A DNA stretch of 64,000 nucleotides from DATEPR01 sp036491115 (GTDB lineage: Bacteria; Actinomycetota; Actinomycetes; Mycobacteriales; Pseudonocardiaceae). A program made the position numbers and the translations under genes. Under the pieces are notes generated by a model. That model did no database searches, had not been told where the DNA came from, and saw nothing but the letters and a program-made list of their open reading frames with translations. The stretch spans positions 7,331-71,330 of the forward strand of contig DASXCQ010000054.1 of the NCBI GenBank assembly GCA_036491115.1. The letters run 5' to 3'. This document shows, piece after piece, positions 8,038 to 17,168 of this stretch; position 1 is the first letter of the stretch; the number at the start of each line of letters is the position of its first letter.

Positions 8038-9510
8038 GTGGACGTACTCGACATCGCCAGATGGCAGTTCGGGATCACGACGGTCTACCACTTCCTGATG
8101 GTGCCGCTGACCATCGGACTGTCCATTGTGGTCGCCGTGATGCAGACCGCGTGGGTCCGCACCGGCAACCGCAAGTACCTCGCCATGACGAAGTTCTGGG
8201 GCAAGCTGCTGCTGATCAACTTCGCCATGGGGGTGGTCACCGGCCTGGTGCAGGAGTTCCAGTTCGGCATGAACTGGAGCGCCTACTCGCGGTTCGTCGG
8301 CGACGTGTTCGGGGCGCCCCTGGCGATGGAGGGCCTGATCGCGTTCTTCGTCGAGTCCACGTTCCTCGGCCTGTGGATCTTCGGCTGGGACCGGTTGCCA
8401 CGCCTGGCGCACCTGGGCTGCGTGTGGGCGTTCTCGCTGGCCAGCATTGTGTCCGCGTACTTCATCCTGGCCGCCAACTCGTGGATGCAGCACCCCGTCG
8501 GCGTGACGCTGGTGGACGGCAAGCCGAGGCTGACGTCGATCGGCGCGGTGCTGACCAACCCGACGCTGATGGCCGCGCTGCCGCACACGGTCGCCGGCTG
8601 CTTCGCCGTGGCCGCCACGTTCCTGGTCGGCATCTCGGCCTGGCGGCTGCCCAGGCGCGACGACGGCTACCGCGCGATGTGGCGGGGCTCGCTGAAGATC
8701 GGTGCATGGGTGGGCGTCGTCGCGTTCGCCGCGCTGGCACTCAGCGGCGACACCCAGGGCAAGCTGATGTTCCAGCAGCAGCCGATGAAGATGGCGGCCG
8801 CCGAGGCCCTGTGCCACACCGAACAGCCCGCCGGTTTCTCCGTGCTGGCGATCGGCAACGTCGCGCAGCCCAACTGCGAGAGCGTCAAGACCCTGGACGT
8901 GCCGACACTGCTGTCGTTCCTGGCCTCCGGCAATTTCTCCAGCAAGGTGGAGGGTGTGCAGGACCTGGTGCCGCAGTACCAGGCAAAGTACGGCGTCGAC
9001 TACCCGAACGACCCGGCGCTGGGCTCGCTGGCCGGACAGCCGGTGAACTACGTGCCCAACCTGCCCGTCACCTACTGGGGCTTCCGGCTGATGATCGGGT
9101 TCGGTGCGCTCGCGGCGCTGGCCGCGCTCGGCGCCCTGTGGCTGACCAGGCGCGGCAAGTTCCCCAAGGGCACCTGGTTCCCACGCCTGGGCCTGCTGGC
9201 CATCGCCACCCCGTACCTGGCCAACGCGTTCGGCTGGATCTTCACCGAGATGGGCCGTCAGCCCTTCGTGGTGGCGCCCAACCCGACCGGCATCGACGGC
9301 GTGTGGCTGTACACGGCGGAGGCGGTGTCGCCCGGCGTGACCGCCGGTGAGGCGCTGACCTCGGTGATCACGCTGACCGCCGTCTACGCCGTGCTCGCCG
9401 TGATCGAGGTGTTCCTGATGGTCCGTTACGTCCGGGCGGGCGTGGCACCGGTGATGCCGCCCGAGCCCACCGACGACGAGTCCGACGACGTCCTGTCGTT
9501 CGCCTACTGA
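8038..9510 (+). CDS. cydA: cytochrome bd ubiquinol/menaquinol oxidase subunit I
   Basis: Membrane quinol oxidase subunit carrying haems b558, b595 and d; it reduces oxygen to water at low oxygen tension. The 490-residue protein has His18 (TTVYHFLM, a b-type haem ligand), Glu98 and Glu106 (AMEGLIAFFVEST, proton/haem region), His183 (LPHTVAGCF) and GRQPF near the C-terminus. A short Q-loop follows GDTQGKLMFQQQP, as in Gram-positive enzymes. The GTG start has no clear Shine-Dalgarno site and a -10 seven bases upstream. It leads a cydA-cydB-cydDC operon. Confidence 0.96.
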   Translation: MDVLDIARWQFGITTVYHFLMVPLTIGLSIVVAVMQTAWVRTGNRKYLAMTKFWGKLLLINFAMGVVTGLVQEFQFGMNWSAYSRFVGDVFGAPLAMEGLIAFFVESTFLGLWIFGWDRLPRLAHLGCVWAFSLASIVSAYFILAANSWMQHPVGVTLVDGKPRLTSIGAVLTNPTLMAALPHTVAGCFAVAATFLVGISAWRLPRRDDGYRAMWRGSLKIGAWVGVVAFAALALSGDTQGKLMFQQQPMKMAAAEALCHTEQPAGFSVLAIGNVAQPNCESVKTLDVPTLLSFLASGNFSSKVEGVQDLVPQYQAKYGVDYPNDPALGSLAGQPVNYVPNLPVTYWGFRLMIGFGALAALAALGALWLTRRGKFPKGTWFPRLGLLAIATPYLANAFGWIFTEMGRQPFVVAPNPTGIDGVWLYTAEAVSPGVTAGEALTSVITLTAVYAVLAVIEVFLMVRYVRAGVAPVMPPEPTDDESDDVLSFAY

Positions 9511-9520
9511 GGAGACCGTC

Positions 9521-10528
9521 GTGACCCTGCCGATCTTCTGGTTCAGCGTGGTGGCCCTGTTCTGGGTGGGCTTTCTGTTCCTGGAGAGCTTCGACTTCGG
9601 CGTCGGCATGCTGCTGCCCGTCGTCGGTCGCGACGAGACCGCCCGCCGGGTGATGATCAACACGATCGGGCCGGTGTGGGACGGCAACGAGGTGTGGCTG
9701 GTGGTCGCCGGCGGAGCCACGTTCGCCGCGTTCCCGGCCTGGTACGCGGGCCTGTTCTCGGGTGCCTACCTGCCGCTGCTGGTGTTGCTGGTGGCGCTGA
9801 TCGGGCGTGGGGTGGCGTTCGAGTACCGGGGCAAGGTCAACACCGACCGGTGGCGCCGCTCGTGGGACACCGTGATCACCGCCGCGTCCTGGCTGGCGCC
9901 ACTGGCCGTCGGGCTGGTGCTCACCACCACGGTGCTCGGCCTGCCGCTGGACGCCGCAGGTGACCGGGTCGGTTCGCCGTTCGTCATGTTCCGGCCGGAC
10001 ACGCTGCTCGGCGCGGTGGCCGTCGCCGGGTTCGCCCTGCTGCACGGCGCGACCTTCCTGGCGCTGAAGACCGAGGGCGAGGTGCGGGAGCGGGCCAGGC
10101 GGGTCGCGCTGCGGATCGCGCCCGCCACGGTGGCGCTGGTGGCGGCGCTGCTGCTGGTGGTCCAGCTGACCCGCGGCCACGGCTGGACATGGGTGCCGCT
10201 GGCGGTGACGGCCGTCGCGGCCGCCGGTGCCGTACTGCGGCTGGCCGCCGGGCGGGACGGCCAGGCGTTCGCGCTGCTGGGTGTCACGGTGGTCAGTCTC
10301 GGCGTGACGCTGTTCGGCGCGCTCTACCCCGACGTGCTGCCGTCCACGGTGGACGTCGCCAACTCGCTCACCGTGCACGGCGCCGCATCCGCGAGCTACA
10401 CGCTCACCGTGATGACCTGGGTGGCCGCGTTCGGCGCGCCTGCCGTGCTGGTCTACCAGGGCTGGACGTACTGGGTGTTCCGCCGCCGCATCGGCACCCG
10501 GCACATCCCGCCGGTGCACTCGTCATGA
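9521..10528 (+). CDS. cydB: cytochrome bd oxidase subunit II
   Basis: The 335-residue integral membrane partner of CydA. The opening MTLPIFWFSVVALFWVGFLFLESFDFGVGMLLP, NTIGPVWDGNEVWLVVAGG and the repeated helix pairs are characteristic. It starts with GTG ten bases after cydA, with GGAGA upstream. Its stop overlaps the cydDC start (ATGA). Confidence 0.96.
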   Translation: MTLPIFWFSVVALFWVGFLFLESFDFGVGMLLPVVGRDETARRVMINTIGPVWDGNEVWLVVAGGATFAAFPAWYAGLFSGAYLPLLVLLVALIGRGVAFEYRGKVNTDRWRRSWDTVITAASWLAPLAVGLVLTTTVLGLPLDAAGDRVGSPFVMFRPDTLLGAVAVAGFALLHGATFLALKTEGEVRERARRVALRIAPATVALVAALLLVVQLTRGHGWTWVPLAVTAVAAAGAVLRLAAGRDGQAFALLGVTVVSLGVTLFGALYPDVLPSTVDVANSLTVHGAASASYTLTVMTWVAAFGAPAVLVYQGWTYWVFRRRIGTRHIPPVHSS

Positions 10529-13500
10529 GGGGACCGCTCGGCGCCCTGCCGTCGCTGTCCCCGGCCGCCCGGCGGGCCGTGGTCGGCTGCGGGCTGCTCG
10601 CCGCCGGCAACGCGGTCGCCCTGGCCGCTGCCGCCTGGGCGCTGGCCGGCGCGCTGGCCGCGATCGTGGCCGGCACGCCGTTCCAGGATCGGCTGGCGGT
10701 GTTCGGCGCGGCCGTGCTGGTCAGGGCACTGCTCGGCTGGGCGGGCCAGACGGTGGCCGCGCGGGCGGCGGCCGGCGCCAAGGAGGACCTGCGCGCCCAC
10801 CTGCTGGACGCCGCGCTGCGCCGCGGCCCGGAGTGGATCGACGAACGCCACCCCGCCGAACTGACCACACTCGCGACCACCGGCCTGGACGCCCTGGACG
10901 ACTACTTCACCCGGTTCCTGCCGGCCCTGGTCGGCGCGGCCGTCACGGTGCCGCTGGCCGGACTGGTGGTCCTGCTCGCCGACTGGCGCTCGGCCGTGAT
11001 CATCGCGGTCACGGTGCCACTGGTTCCGCTGTTCGCGGCCCTGATCGGCCGGTTCACGCAGGGCAGGGTCGCCGCTGCCGCCGACGCGAGCGGCAGGCTC
11101 GCCGCACACCTGCTGGAACTGCTGCGGGCCCTGCCGGTGCTCACCGCGTTCGGCCGGGCGGCCGCGCAGACCGGTGCGGTGCGCGCCGAGTCGGAGCGGC
11201 ACCGGCTCGCCACCCGGACCACCCTGCGGGTGGCGTTCCTGTCCGCGTTCGCTCTCGACGTGATCGCCACGCTGTCCGTGGCGCTGGTCGCGGTCGACGT
11301 CGGGCTGCGGCTGCTGGCCGGCGACGTCGGCCTGGGCACGGCGCTGCTGGTGTTGATCCTGGCGCCGGAGTGCTACCTGCCGCTGCGCGCCGCCGGCGCC
11401 GCGTTCCACGCCAGCGAGGACGGGCTGGAGGCGGCCGCCAGGGTGGCCACGATCGTTGGTGCCGAAGGACATCCGGTCCCGGAAGGGGTGCGGCCGGATG
11501 GCCTTCGGCACCAGCTCGACATCACCGACCTGCGGGTCCGCCGTCGTGACGGCAGCGCTCCCGCCGGCCTGACCGTCCGGGTCCGGCCCGGCGGGATCAC
11601 CCGGCTCGACTCGCCGAGCGGCACGGGCAAGTCGACCACGTTCGCCGTGCTGCTCGGCTTCGTCACGCCCAACGCGGGCACGGTCACCGTCGACGGTCAG
11701 GATCTGTCCACACTGGACACCGAGGAATGGCGCCGGCAGGTCGCCTGGGTGCCGCAGCGTCCTCGCTTCACTGCTGCGACGGTCGACGCGGAGCTCCAGC
11801 TGGCCGCGCCCGACGCCGATCCGGCCGTCGTCGCCGGGCCCTTGCTGCACCGCCGGATCGACACGCTGTCGTCGGGGGAGCGCCAGCGTGTCGCGTTGGC
11901 CAGGGCGTTGCTGCGGCTGCGGCAGGGCGCCTGGCTGCTCCTGCTCGACGAGCCCACCGCCCACCTCGACCACGCCACAGCCGCACAGGTCACGGCCTCG
12001 ATAGAGGACGCGGCCGCGTCCGGCGCCGCGGTCCTGTTGGCCACCCACACCGGTCTGGTCCACGAACCGCTCACCGACCAGCAGGCCACGCCGGTCGAGG
12101 CCGCCACCGAACGGCTGCCTGCCGTTGGAGTCCGGTTGCGTGAACTGGTCTCGCCTCGGCTGTTGGCCGGTGCGCTGCTCGGGGCGCTGGCGCTGGGTTC
12201 GGCCGTGGCGCTGACCGCGACCGCCGCCTGGTTGATCACCCGCGCCGCCGCCCATCCGTCGATCGTCGTGCTGACGGTGGCGGTGATCGCGGTGCGTGCG
12301 TTCGGGTTGGGCAAGGGCGTGCTGCGCTACGCGGAACGGCTCGTCTCGCACGACGCCGCGTTCCGGCTGGCCGGGCGGCTGCGGGTGCGGCTGTGGTCGG
12401 CGCTGGTGCGGCTCGGTCCGGTGCGTGCGGCACGGCTCGCGGACGGCCAGCGGCGGCTCGTCTCCGACGTGGACGCCGTGCGCGATCTGGTGCCTCGGGT
12501 GCTCACCCCGCCGTTGACCGCACTGCTCGTCGGTGCGGGCGCGGTCGCGCTGGAGACCGCGCTGTACCCGCCTGCCGGACTCGCGCTGTGTGTTGCCCTG
12601 CTGGTAGCGGGGCTGGCCGGACCATTGGCCGGGCTCGCCGCCGAACGCCGGGCCACGCGAATCCTGGCCGATGGTCGGCGAGCTGTCGCGGGCGCGGTGC
12701 TGGCGCTGTTGGACGCATCGGCCGACCTGCTCGCCACCGGCGCCCACCGCGTCCGCCGCGCCGAGTTGGCCGAGCAGGACGCCACTGTGGCCGCGACCGC
12801 CCGCCGGCAGGCGTGGGGTGCCGGCGTGACCACCGCGATCGCCATCACCGCCCTGGGTGCGGCGACCGTGCTGGCCACCTGGCTGTCCGCGGGCCACGTC
12901 AACCCGGTCAGCACGGCGGTGCTGGCCCTGGTCCCACTGGCACTGGCCGAGACGGTCGACAGCCTGGGCCCCGCGCTGCGCCACCTCGACCCGCTGCGTG
13001 CCGCCTACGGCCGGATCACCGAACTGGACGTACCCGTGCCCAGTTGGTCCACTCCGGATGGTCCGGTCGATCTGGCGGATGTCTCCGCCACCTGGCCCGG
13101 CGCGACCGAACCAGCGCTGCGCGACGTGACTCTCACCCTGCCGCCCGGCGTCGAGACGGCGGTGACGGGCCCGTCCGGCGCCGGCAAGTCGACACTGCTC
13201 GCCCTGCTGCTCGGCTTCCTGCCGCCGACCGGGCACGCCACCATCCCGGCCACGGTCGCCTGGTGCCCGCCCGAGCCGCACCTGTCGGCCACGAGCATCA
13301 GAGAGAACCTGCGCCTGGGTGACCCGACGGCCGACGACGACAGGCTGAGGTCGGCCCTGCGCAGCGTCGCCCTGGACGACTGGGACCTGGACACGCGCCT
13401 CGGCCCGGCGGGCGCGGGAGTGTCCGGCGGCGAGGCACAACGGTTGTCCCTGGCCAGAACCCTGCTCCGCGCCCGCCACGCCGACCTGGTGCTGCTCGAC

Positions 13501-13686
13501 GAGCCGACCGCCCACCTCGACACCGCCACCGCCCGCCGCGTGCTCACCGGCCTGCGCGCCGAACTCGCCGACAAGACCGTCGTTCATGTCACGCACCGGC
13601 CGGACGACGCGCGGGAGGCCACGACGGTGCTGCTGGTGGCAGGCGGCCGGGTGTCGACGGTGTCGGCCGAGGCGGTGTCGGCATAG
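10525..13686 (+). CDS. cydDC: fused thiol reductant ABC exporter CydDC
   Basis: A 1053-residue fusion of two ABC half-transporters that export glutathione/cysteine-type reductants and are needed for assembly of cytochrome bd. The first half has a transmembrane domain (about residues 15-310) and a nucleotide-binding domain with Walker A SGTGKSTT, signature LSSGERQRVALARAL and Walker B LLLLDEPTAHLD. The second half repeats this with GPSGAGKSTLLALLLG, VSGGEAQRLSLARTLL and LVLLDEPTAHLD. The ATG overlaps the cydB stop. Fusion of CydD and CydC in one chain is known in Streptomyces and relatives. Because actinomycetes use mycothiol and not glutathione, the exported thiol is probably different. Confidence 0.93.
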   Translation: MRGPLGALPSLSPAARRAVVGCGLLAAGNAVALAAAAWALAGALAAIVAGTPFQDRLAVFGAAVLVRALLGWAGQTVAARAAAGAKEDLRAHLLDAALRRGPEWIDERHPAELTTLATTGLDALDDYFTRFLPALVGAAVTVPLAGLVVLLADWRSAVIIAVTVPLVPLFAALIGRFTQGRVAAAADASGRLAAHLLELLRALPVLTAFGRAAAQTGAVRAESERHRLATRTTLRVAFLSAFALDVIATLSVALVAVDVGLRLLAGDVGLGTALLVLILAPECYLPLRAAGAAFHASEDGLEAAARVATIVGAEGHPVPEGVRPDGLRHQLDITDLRVRRRDGSAPAGLTVRVRPGGITRLDSPSGTGKSTTFAVLLGFVTPNAGTVTVDGQDLSTLDTEEWRRQVAWVPQRPRFTAATVDAELQLAAPDADPAVVAGPLLHRRIDTLSSGERQRVALARALLRLRQGAWLLLLDEPTAHLDHATAAQVTASIEDAAASGAAVLLATHTGLVHEPLTDQQATPVEAATERLPAVGVRLRELVSPRLLAGALLGALALGSAVALTATAAWLITRAAAHPSIVVLTVAVIAVRAFGLGKGVLRYAERLVSHDAAFRLAGRLRVRLWSALVRLGPVRAARLADGQRRLVSDVDAVRDLVPRVLTPPLTALLVGAGAVALETALYPPAGLALCVALLVAGLAGPLAGLAAERRATRILADGRRAVAGAVLALLDASADLLATGAHRVRRAELAEQDATVAATARRQAWGAGVTTAIAITALGAATVLATWLSAGHVNPVSTAVLALVPLALAETVDSLGPALRHLDPLRAAYGRITELDVPVPSWSTPDGPVDLADVSATWPGATEPALRDVTLTLPPGVETAVTGPSGAGKSTLLALLLGFLPPTGHATIPATVAWCPPEPHLSATSIRENLRLGDPTADDDRLRSALRSVALDDWDLDTRLGPAGAGVSGGEAQRLSLARTLLRARHADLVLLDEPTAHLDTATARRVLTGLRAELADKTVVHVTHRPDDAREATTVLLVAGGRVSTVSAEAVSA

Positions 13687-13700
13687 CCTTGTTGGAGCTC

Positions 13701-14828
13701 ATGGACCTGACACTGGCCACCCGGACGTTGCGCGCGTCGACCGAGATCGCCCGCGCCGCGCTGACCGCCGACGACCCCGACGAGGTGTTGCGGCTGATCG
13801 TGCGCAGCGCCGCCGAACTGGCCGAGGCCGATCTCGGTCTGGTGATGGCCAGGGGCGACGACGGCAGTGTGACCGTCGAGGCCGCGCACGGTGCCCCGGA
13901 CGACGAGGACCCGGTCGGTCTGGTGCTGTCCGCCCGGTCGTCGGCGGCGCGGGTGGCGCGCAGCGGAGTGTCCGTCGTGGTGGACGACGTGACGACCGAT
14001 CCGCGCACGGCCCCGTTCGTGCCCAAGGCGTTGTGGCGCTACGGCCCGTTCGCCGCGGCGCCGTTCGGCACCGCGGAGCGGCGGCTCGGTGTGCTCACGG
14101 TGTACCGGCGGCGGGGCGCACCGCAGTTCGCGCCGGCCGCCGTCGACGTGCTCACCGCCTTCGCGAACCAGGCCGGCTTGGTCGTGTTGCTCGCCGAAGG
14201 GTCCACAGCGCGGCAGCGAGTAGCCATCTACGAGGAACGCGAACGCATCGCGCGCGACCTGCACGACGTCATCGTGCAGCGGTTGTACGCCGCCGGTGTG
14301 CAGCTCGACCTGCTGGGCCGCCGGTTGTCCCGGCGGCTGGCGCGCAAGGACGCGGCCCGCCTGGCCGACGCCGTCGACCAACTCGACGAGACCATCACCG
14401 AGGTCCGCGCCACCGTCGCCCGGCTGCGCAGCGCCGACCCGACCGTCGACCGCACCGACCTGTTCGCCTCGGTCCGCGCCGAGGTCGACACGGCACGGGA
14501 ACTGCTCGGCTTCGCGCCCGAACTGACACTGACCGGCGACCCGACCGGCCTGCCGGTCGCCGTCGCCGACCACGCCAGAGCCGCCCTCCGCGAGGCACTC
14601 ACCAACGTGGTGCGGCACTCCGGCGCCGGCGAGGTGACCGTGCAGGTGGTCCGGGACGACGACGGGTTGTGTCTTTCCGTGCGGGACAACGGATGTGGCA
14701 TCCCACCCGACGTCACCCGCCGCGGCCTGCGCAACCTCGCCGACCGCGCCACCGCCATCGGCGGCAGTTTCGACGTGGCATCCACCCCCAGCACCGGCAC
14801 CTGTGTCACCTGGCGCGCGCCTGTCTGA
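13701..14828 (+). CDS. GAF-domain sensor histidine kinase (NarL/DevS type)
   Basis: A 375-residue cytoplasmic kinase. An N-terminal GAF domain (about residues 20-165) is followed by a HisKA_3 dimerisation helix with phospho-acceptor His in RERIARDLHDVIVQRLYAAG, and then an HATPase domain with ALTNVVRHSGA (N box), VRDNGCGIPP (G1) and GLRNLADRATAIGG (G2). The ATG at 13701 is preceded by TTGGAG; a TTG at 13689 is possible. It follows cydDC by 14 bases on the same strand and faces a NarL-type response regulator, so redox or oxygen control of the cyd operon is a reasonable guess. No haem-ligand can be assigned in the GAF domain. Confidence 0.88.
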   Translation: MDLTLATRTLRASTEIARAALTADDPDEVLRLIVRSAAELAEADLGLVMARGDDGSVTVEAAHGAPDDEDPVGLVLSARSSAARVARSGVSVVVDDVTTDPRTAPFVPKALWRYGPFAAAPFGTAERRLGVLTVYRRRGAPQFAPAAVDVLTAFANQAGLVVLLAEGSTARQRVAIYEERERIARDLHDVIVQRLYAAGVQLDLLGRRLSRRLARKDAARLADAVDQLDETITEVRATVARLRSADPTVDRTDLFASVRAEVDTARELLGFAPELTLTGDPTGLPVAVADHARAALREALTNVVRHSGAGEVTVQVVRDDDGLCLSVRDNGCGIPPDVTRRGLRNLADRATAIGGSFDVASTPSTGTCVTWRAPV

Positions 14829-14849
14829 CGGCGGGCTCGCCGGGTCGGA

Positions 14850-15482
14850 TCAGGTCCGGCTGCGCCTGGCCACCAGTGCGACCGCCTGCGTCCGGCGCTG
14901 CAGTCCCAACTTCGCCAGCACGGACGTCACATAGTTCTTGACCGTCTTCTCCGCCAGGAACAACCGCTCCGCGATCTCCCGGTTGGACATGCCTTCACCG
15001 ATCAGGTCCAGCACCGCGCGTTCCCGCTCGGTGAGCGCGTCGAACTGGTCGGGCTTGCGGCGCATCCTGGCCAACACGCGAGCCGTCGTCACCGGGTCGA
15101 GCAGCGACCGCCCCGCAGCCACCTCGCGCACCGCCGTCACCAGGTCCTGGCCGCGCACCTGCTTGAGCAGATAGCCCGAGGCGCCCGCCTCGATCGCGTC
15201 GACCAGCGCCTGCTCGTCGTCGAACGCGGTCAGCACCAGGCAGTGCGGCAGACCGTCGGCGCCCTGCTCCCGCAGCCGCCGGCACAGCGCCACGCCGTCA
15301 CCGTCGGGCAGCCGCATGTCGACCACGGCCACGTCCGGTTTCGCCCGTGCGGCCACCACCAACGCCTCGGCGACCGTGCCCGCCTCGGCGACCACGTCGA
15401 TGTCCCGCTCGTCGCCCAGCAGGTCCCGCAGGCCCCGGCGGACCACCTCGTGGTCGTCCACGAGCAGTACGCGCACTGCCAC
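14850..15482 (-). CDS. LuxR/NarL-family response regulator
   Basis: A 210-residue two-domain regulator. The receiver has the acidic pair in LLVDDHEVV, phospho-acceptor Asp55 (AVVDMRLPDGDG), Thr85 and Lys107 (GYLLKQVRGQD). The C-terminal HTH is LTERERAVLDLIGEGMSNREIAERLFLAEKTVKNYV. It resembles DevR/NarL proteins and is convergent with the adjacent histidine kinase, its probable partner. GTG at 15482 is used; GTG two codons later (MRVLLVDD) is equally plausible. Confidence 0.9.
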   Translation of the reverse strand: MAVRVLLVDDHEVVRRGLRDLLGDERDIDVVAEAGTVAEALVVAARAKPDVAVVDMRLPDGDGVALCRRLREQGADGLPHCLVLTAFDDEQALVDAIEAGASGYLLKQVRGQDLVTAVREVAAGRSLLDPVTTARVLARMRRKPDQFDALTERERAVLDLIGEGMSNREIAERLFLAEKTVKNYVTSVLAKLGLQRRTQAVALVARRSRT

Positions 15483-15630
15483 ACACCCACGGTACGGCCG
15501 TCAACCCCGGATCCACGAACAGGTGATGACACTCAGCGGATCATCCCCAGGCCTACGGGGTGCCCTGATCCACATGTCCGCGACTGATCAACCTGCCGCG
15601 ACGGTCGCCCGTGCACAACGTCCGAGCCGC

Positions 15631-15661
15631 TGCCCACAAGTTGTCCCCAGAGTTATCCACA
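15631..15661. other. cluster of DnaA-box-like 9-mers
   Basis: TTATCCACA at 15653-15661 is a perfect classical DnaA box. TTGTCCCCA at 15641-15649 and, on the other strand, TTGTGGGCA at 15631-15639 are one or two mismatches away from the actinobacterial form TTGTCCACA. They lie in the 230-bp gap upstream of the response-regulator gene. No dnaA, dnaN or rpmH is near, so this is not the chromosomal origin. Confidence 0.35.
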
Positions 15662-15712
15662 GCGGTGGACAGCTTTCGGTGAGCTAGGTCACACACGATG
15701 TGATGGATTTCC

Positions 15713-16234
15713 TCAGTCGACCGGAGCAACGCCGTCCCGGTGGCGGCGTGCCAGTTCCTGGTACGCCTTCGGATTGTTGGAGACCCACCACCGTGCGCCG
15801 TCGGTCAGCGGGAGCTGCCGCTCGGCGGCCGTACCGAGCAGCACGACCTCCTCGTCCACGGTGGTGTTGGGCGGCACGGTCGCGCCGGCCGCCACCAGAC
15901 TGCGGGCGCCGATCACCGCGCCGTCCTGGACGGTGGCGTGGTTGCCGATCAGGGCCTCGGCACCGATCACGCAGCCGTGCACCACGCACAGGTGCCCGAC
16001 GGTCGCGCCCGGCCCGACGCGGCAGCCCTCGGCGCCGCCGTGCAGCACGGAGTTGTCCTGGATGTTGGCGCCCGCGCCGATCACCACGGGACCGAAGTCG
16101 GCGCGGAGCACCACGCCGTACCAGACCGAAGCGTCCGCCTCGACCGTGACGTCGCCGACCAGCGTGGCCGTCGGCGCGATCCAGGCGGACGGGTGGACCT
16201 TCGGGCTGGCGCCCTCGAACGAGAACAGCGGCAT
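15713..16234 (-). CDS. gamma-carbonic anhydrase family protein
   Basis: A 173-residue left-handed beta-helix protein with hexapeptide repeats. Probable zinc-ligand histidines are His65 (NSVLHGG), His81 and His86 (VGHLCVVHGC), matching the gamma-class arrangement. It is of the compact YrdA/PaaY type, whose members may be carbonic anhydrases or thioesterases. ATG at 16234 is chosen because the helix repeats begin at once (SPKVHPSAWIAPTATLVGDV). It lies 38 bases downstream of the GNAT gene on the same strand. Confidence 0.88.
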   Translation of the reverse strand: MPLFSFEGASPKVHPSAWIAPTATLVGDVTVEADASVWYGVVLRADFGPVVIGAGANIQDNSVLHGGAEGCRVGPGATVGHLCVVHGCVIGAEALIGNHATVQDGAVIGARSLVAAGATVPPNTTVDEEVVLLGTAAERQLPLTDGARWWVSNNPKAYQELARRHRDGVAPVD

Positions 16235-16272
16235 ACAGCCACAGTAAGCGAGGGCGCCGGCCCGATCGGCGG

Positions 16273-17010
16273 TCAGCGAACGGCGAGCCGTGCGTCGGCC
16301 ATGGTGCCGATCACGCGGTAGCCGAGCCGCTCGTAGATCCGTTCCGGCTCGTCGTCGGCCACCTGCAGGAACGGCTGATGACCCCGCCGCAGCGCTTCGT
16401 CGGTCAGCGCCGACGCGAGGCTTCTGGCCAGGCCGCGCCTGCGGTGTTCGGGCAGCACGCCGATGCCCAGCACCTCCACCACTCCCTCTTTCGGCGACGG
16501 CCACAGACCGGAGCCGACCACGTCGCCGGACGAGTCGACCGCCACCGCGACGCACCCGCCCGCCCGGACGATGTCGGGCAGGCCGAGCACGTCGTTGGTC
16601 GGGTCGGGCTCGCCGTAGGCGGTGTTCTGCACGGCGACGGCCTGCCGCAGTTCGGTGTCGTCCTCGGTCGGACGGACCCGGTAGCCGGGCACGTCGCCGA
16701 CCGGGGAGAACTCGCCCAGCGCCATGAGGGTCGGTGTCGGGGTGACGTCGAACCCGGCGGCGAGCAGCGGCTCGTCCACCCGTGGCGCCGGCCGGACGTA
16801 CTCCAGCCTGGGCTGACGGTCCCGACCGGTGAAGAACGCCACCAGTTCGGCCACGTCAGCGGCGGTCGGCGCGGAGTTGTCCACAGGTACCGCGTAGTTC
16901 AGGAACGAACTGTCCGATGTCCTGTTGAGTAGTGCCAGGAACGGGCCGACCGCGGTGGCCCGGCTCCGGATGCCCGCCCGCAGGCAGGACTGGATCGCAC
17001 GCAAATCCAT
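16273..17010 (-). CDS. GNAT family N-acetyltransferase
   Basis: A 245-residue protein whose C-terminal half is a GNAT fold: EVLGIGVLPEHRRRGLARSL (acetyl-CoA pyrophosphate loop) and YERLGYRVIG. The N-terminal half (RLEYVRPAPRVDEPLLAAGFDVTPTPTLMAL) resembles the inactive tandem GNAT half of two-domain members. The ATG at 17010 has AGAGG upstream; an open frame extends further but lacks a better site. Substrate is unknown. It is divergent from the hsp20 gene. Confidence 0.8.
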   Translation of the reverse strand: MDLRAIQSCLRAGIRSRATAVGPFLALLNRTSDSSFLNYAVPVDNSAPTAADVAELVAFFTGRDRQPRLEYVRPAPRVDEPLLAAGFDVTPTPTLMALGEFSPVGDVPGYRVRPTEDDTELRQAVAVQNTAYGEPDPTNDVLGLPDIVRAGGCVAVAVDSSGDVVGSGLWPSPKEGVVEVLGIGVLPEHRRRGLARSLASALTDEALRRGHQPFLQVADDEPERIYERLGYRVIGTMADARLAVR

Positions 17011-17141
17011 GCGTGGGGACCTCTTTCGCACGTGAGGTGAATGCTCAGGACGTGCGCCCACACGGCGCGCCGAAGGGGCCGGTGCTACCGGCGACTGGTC
17101 CCGATCATGGCGTTCACCTCACGGTTCGCGGGCTGCCCGGA

Positions 17142-17168
17142 GACTAGTTCGCCCGCGGCGAACTAGTC
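17142..17168. promoter_or_regulatory. large perfect palindrome upstream of hsp20
   Basis: Two perfect 11-bp arms, GACTAGTTCGC (17142-17152) and GCGAACTAGTC (17158-17168), flank CCGCG. It lies about 100 bp upstream of the Hsp20 start and 131 bp upstream of the divergent GNAT start. It does not match CIRCE, the HspR (HAIR) site or the published RheA operator as I remember them. Confidence 0.6.

Noticed and set aside
10453..13596. Very long open frame antisense to cydDC (about 1047 codons)
   Set aside because: It is a G/C-bias shadow: the sequence is Arg/Gly/Gln-rich without domains, while the plus strand carries complete ABC transporter motifs.
15631..15661. DnaA boxes considered as the chromosomal origin
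   Set aside because: No dnaA, dnaN, rpmH or gyrB nearby and only one perfect box.
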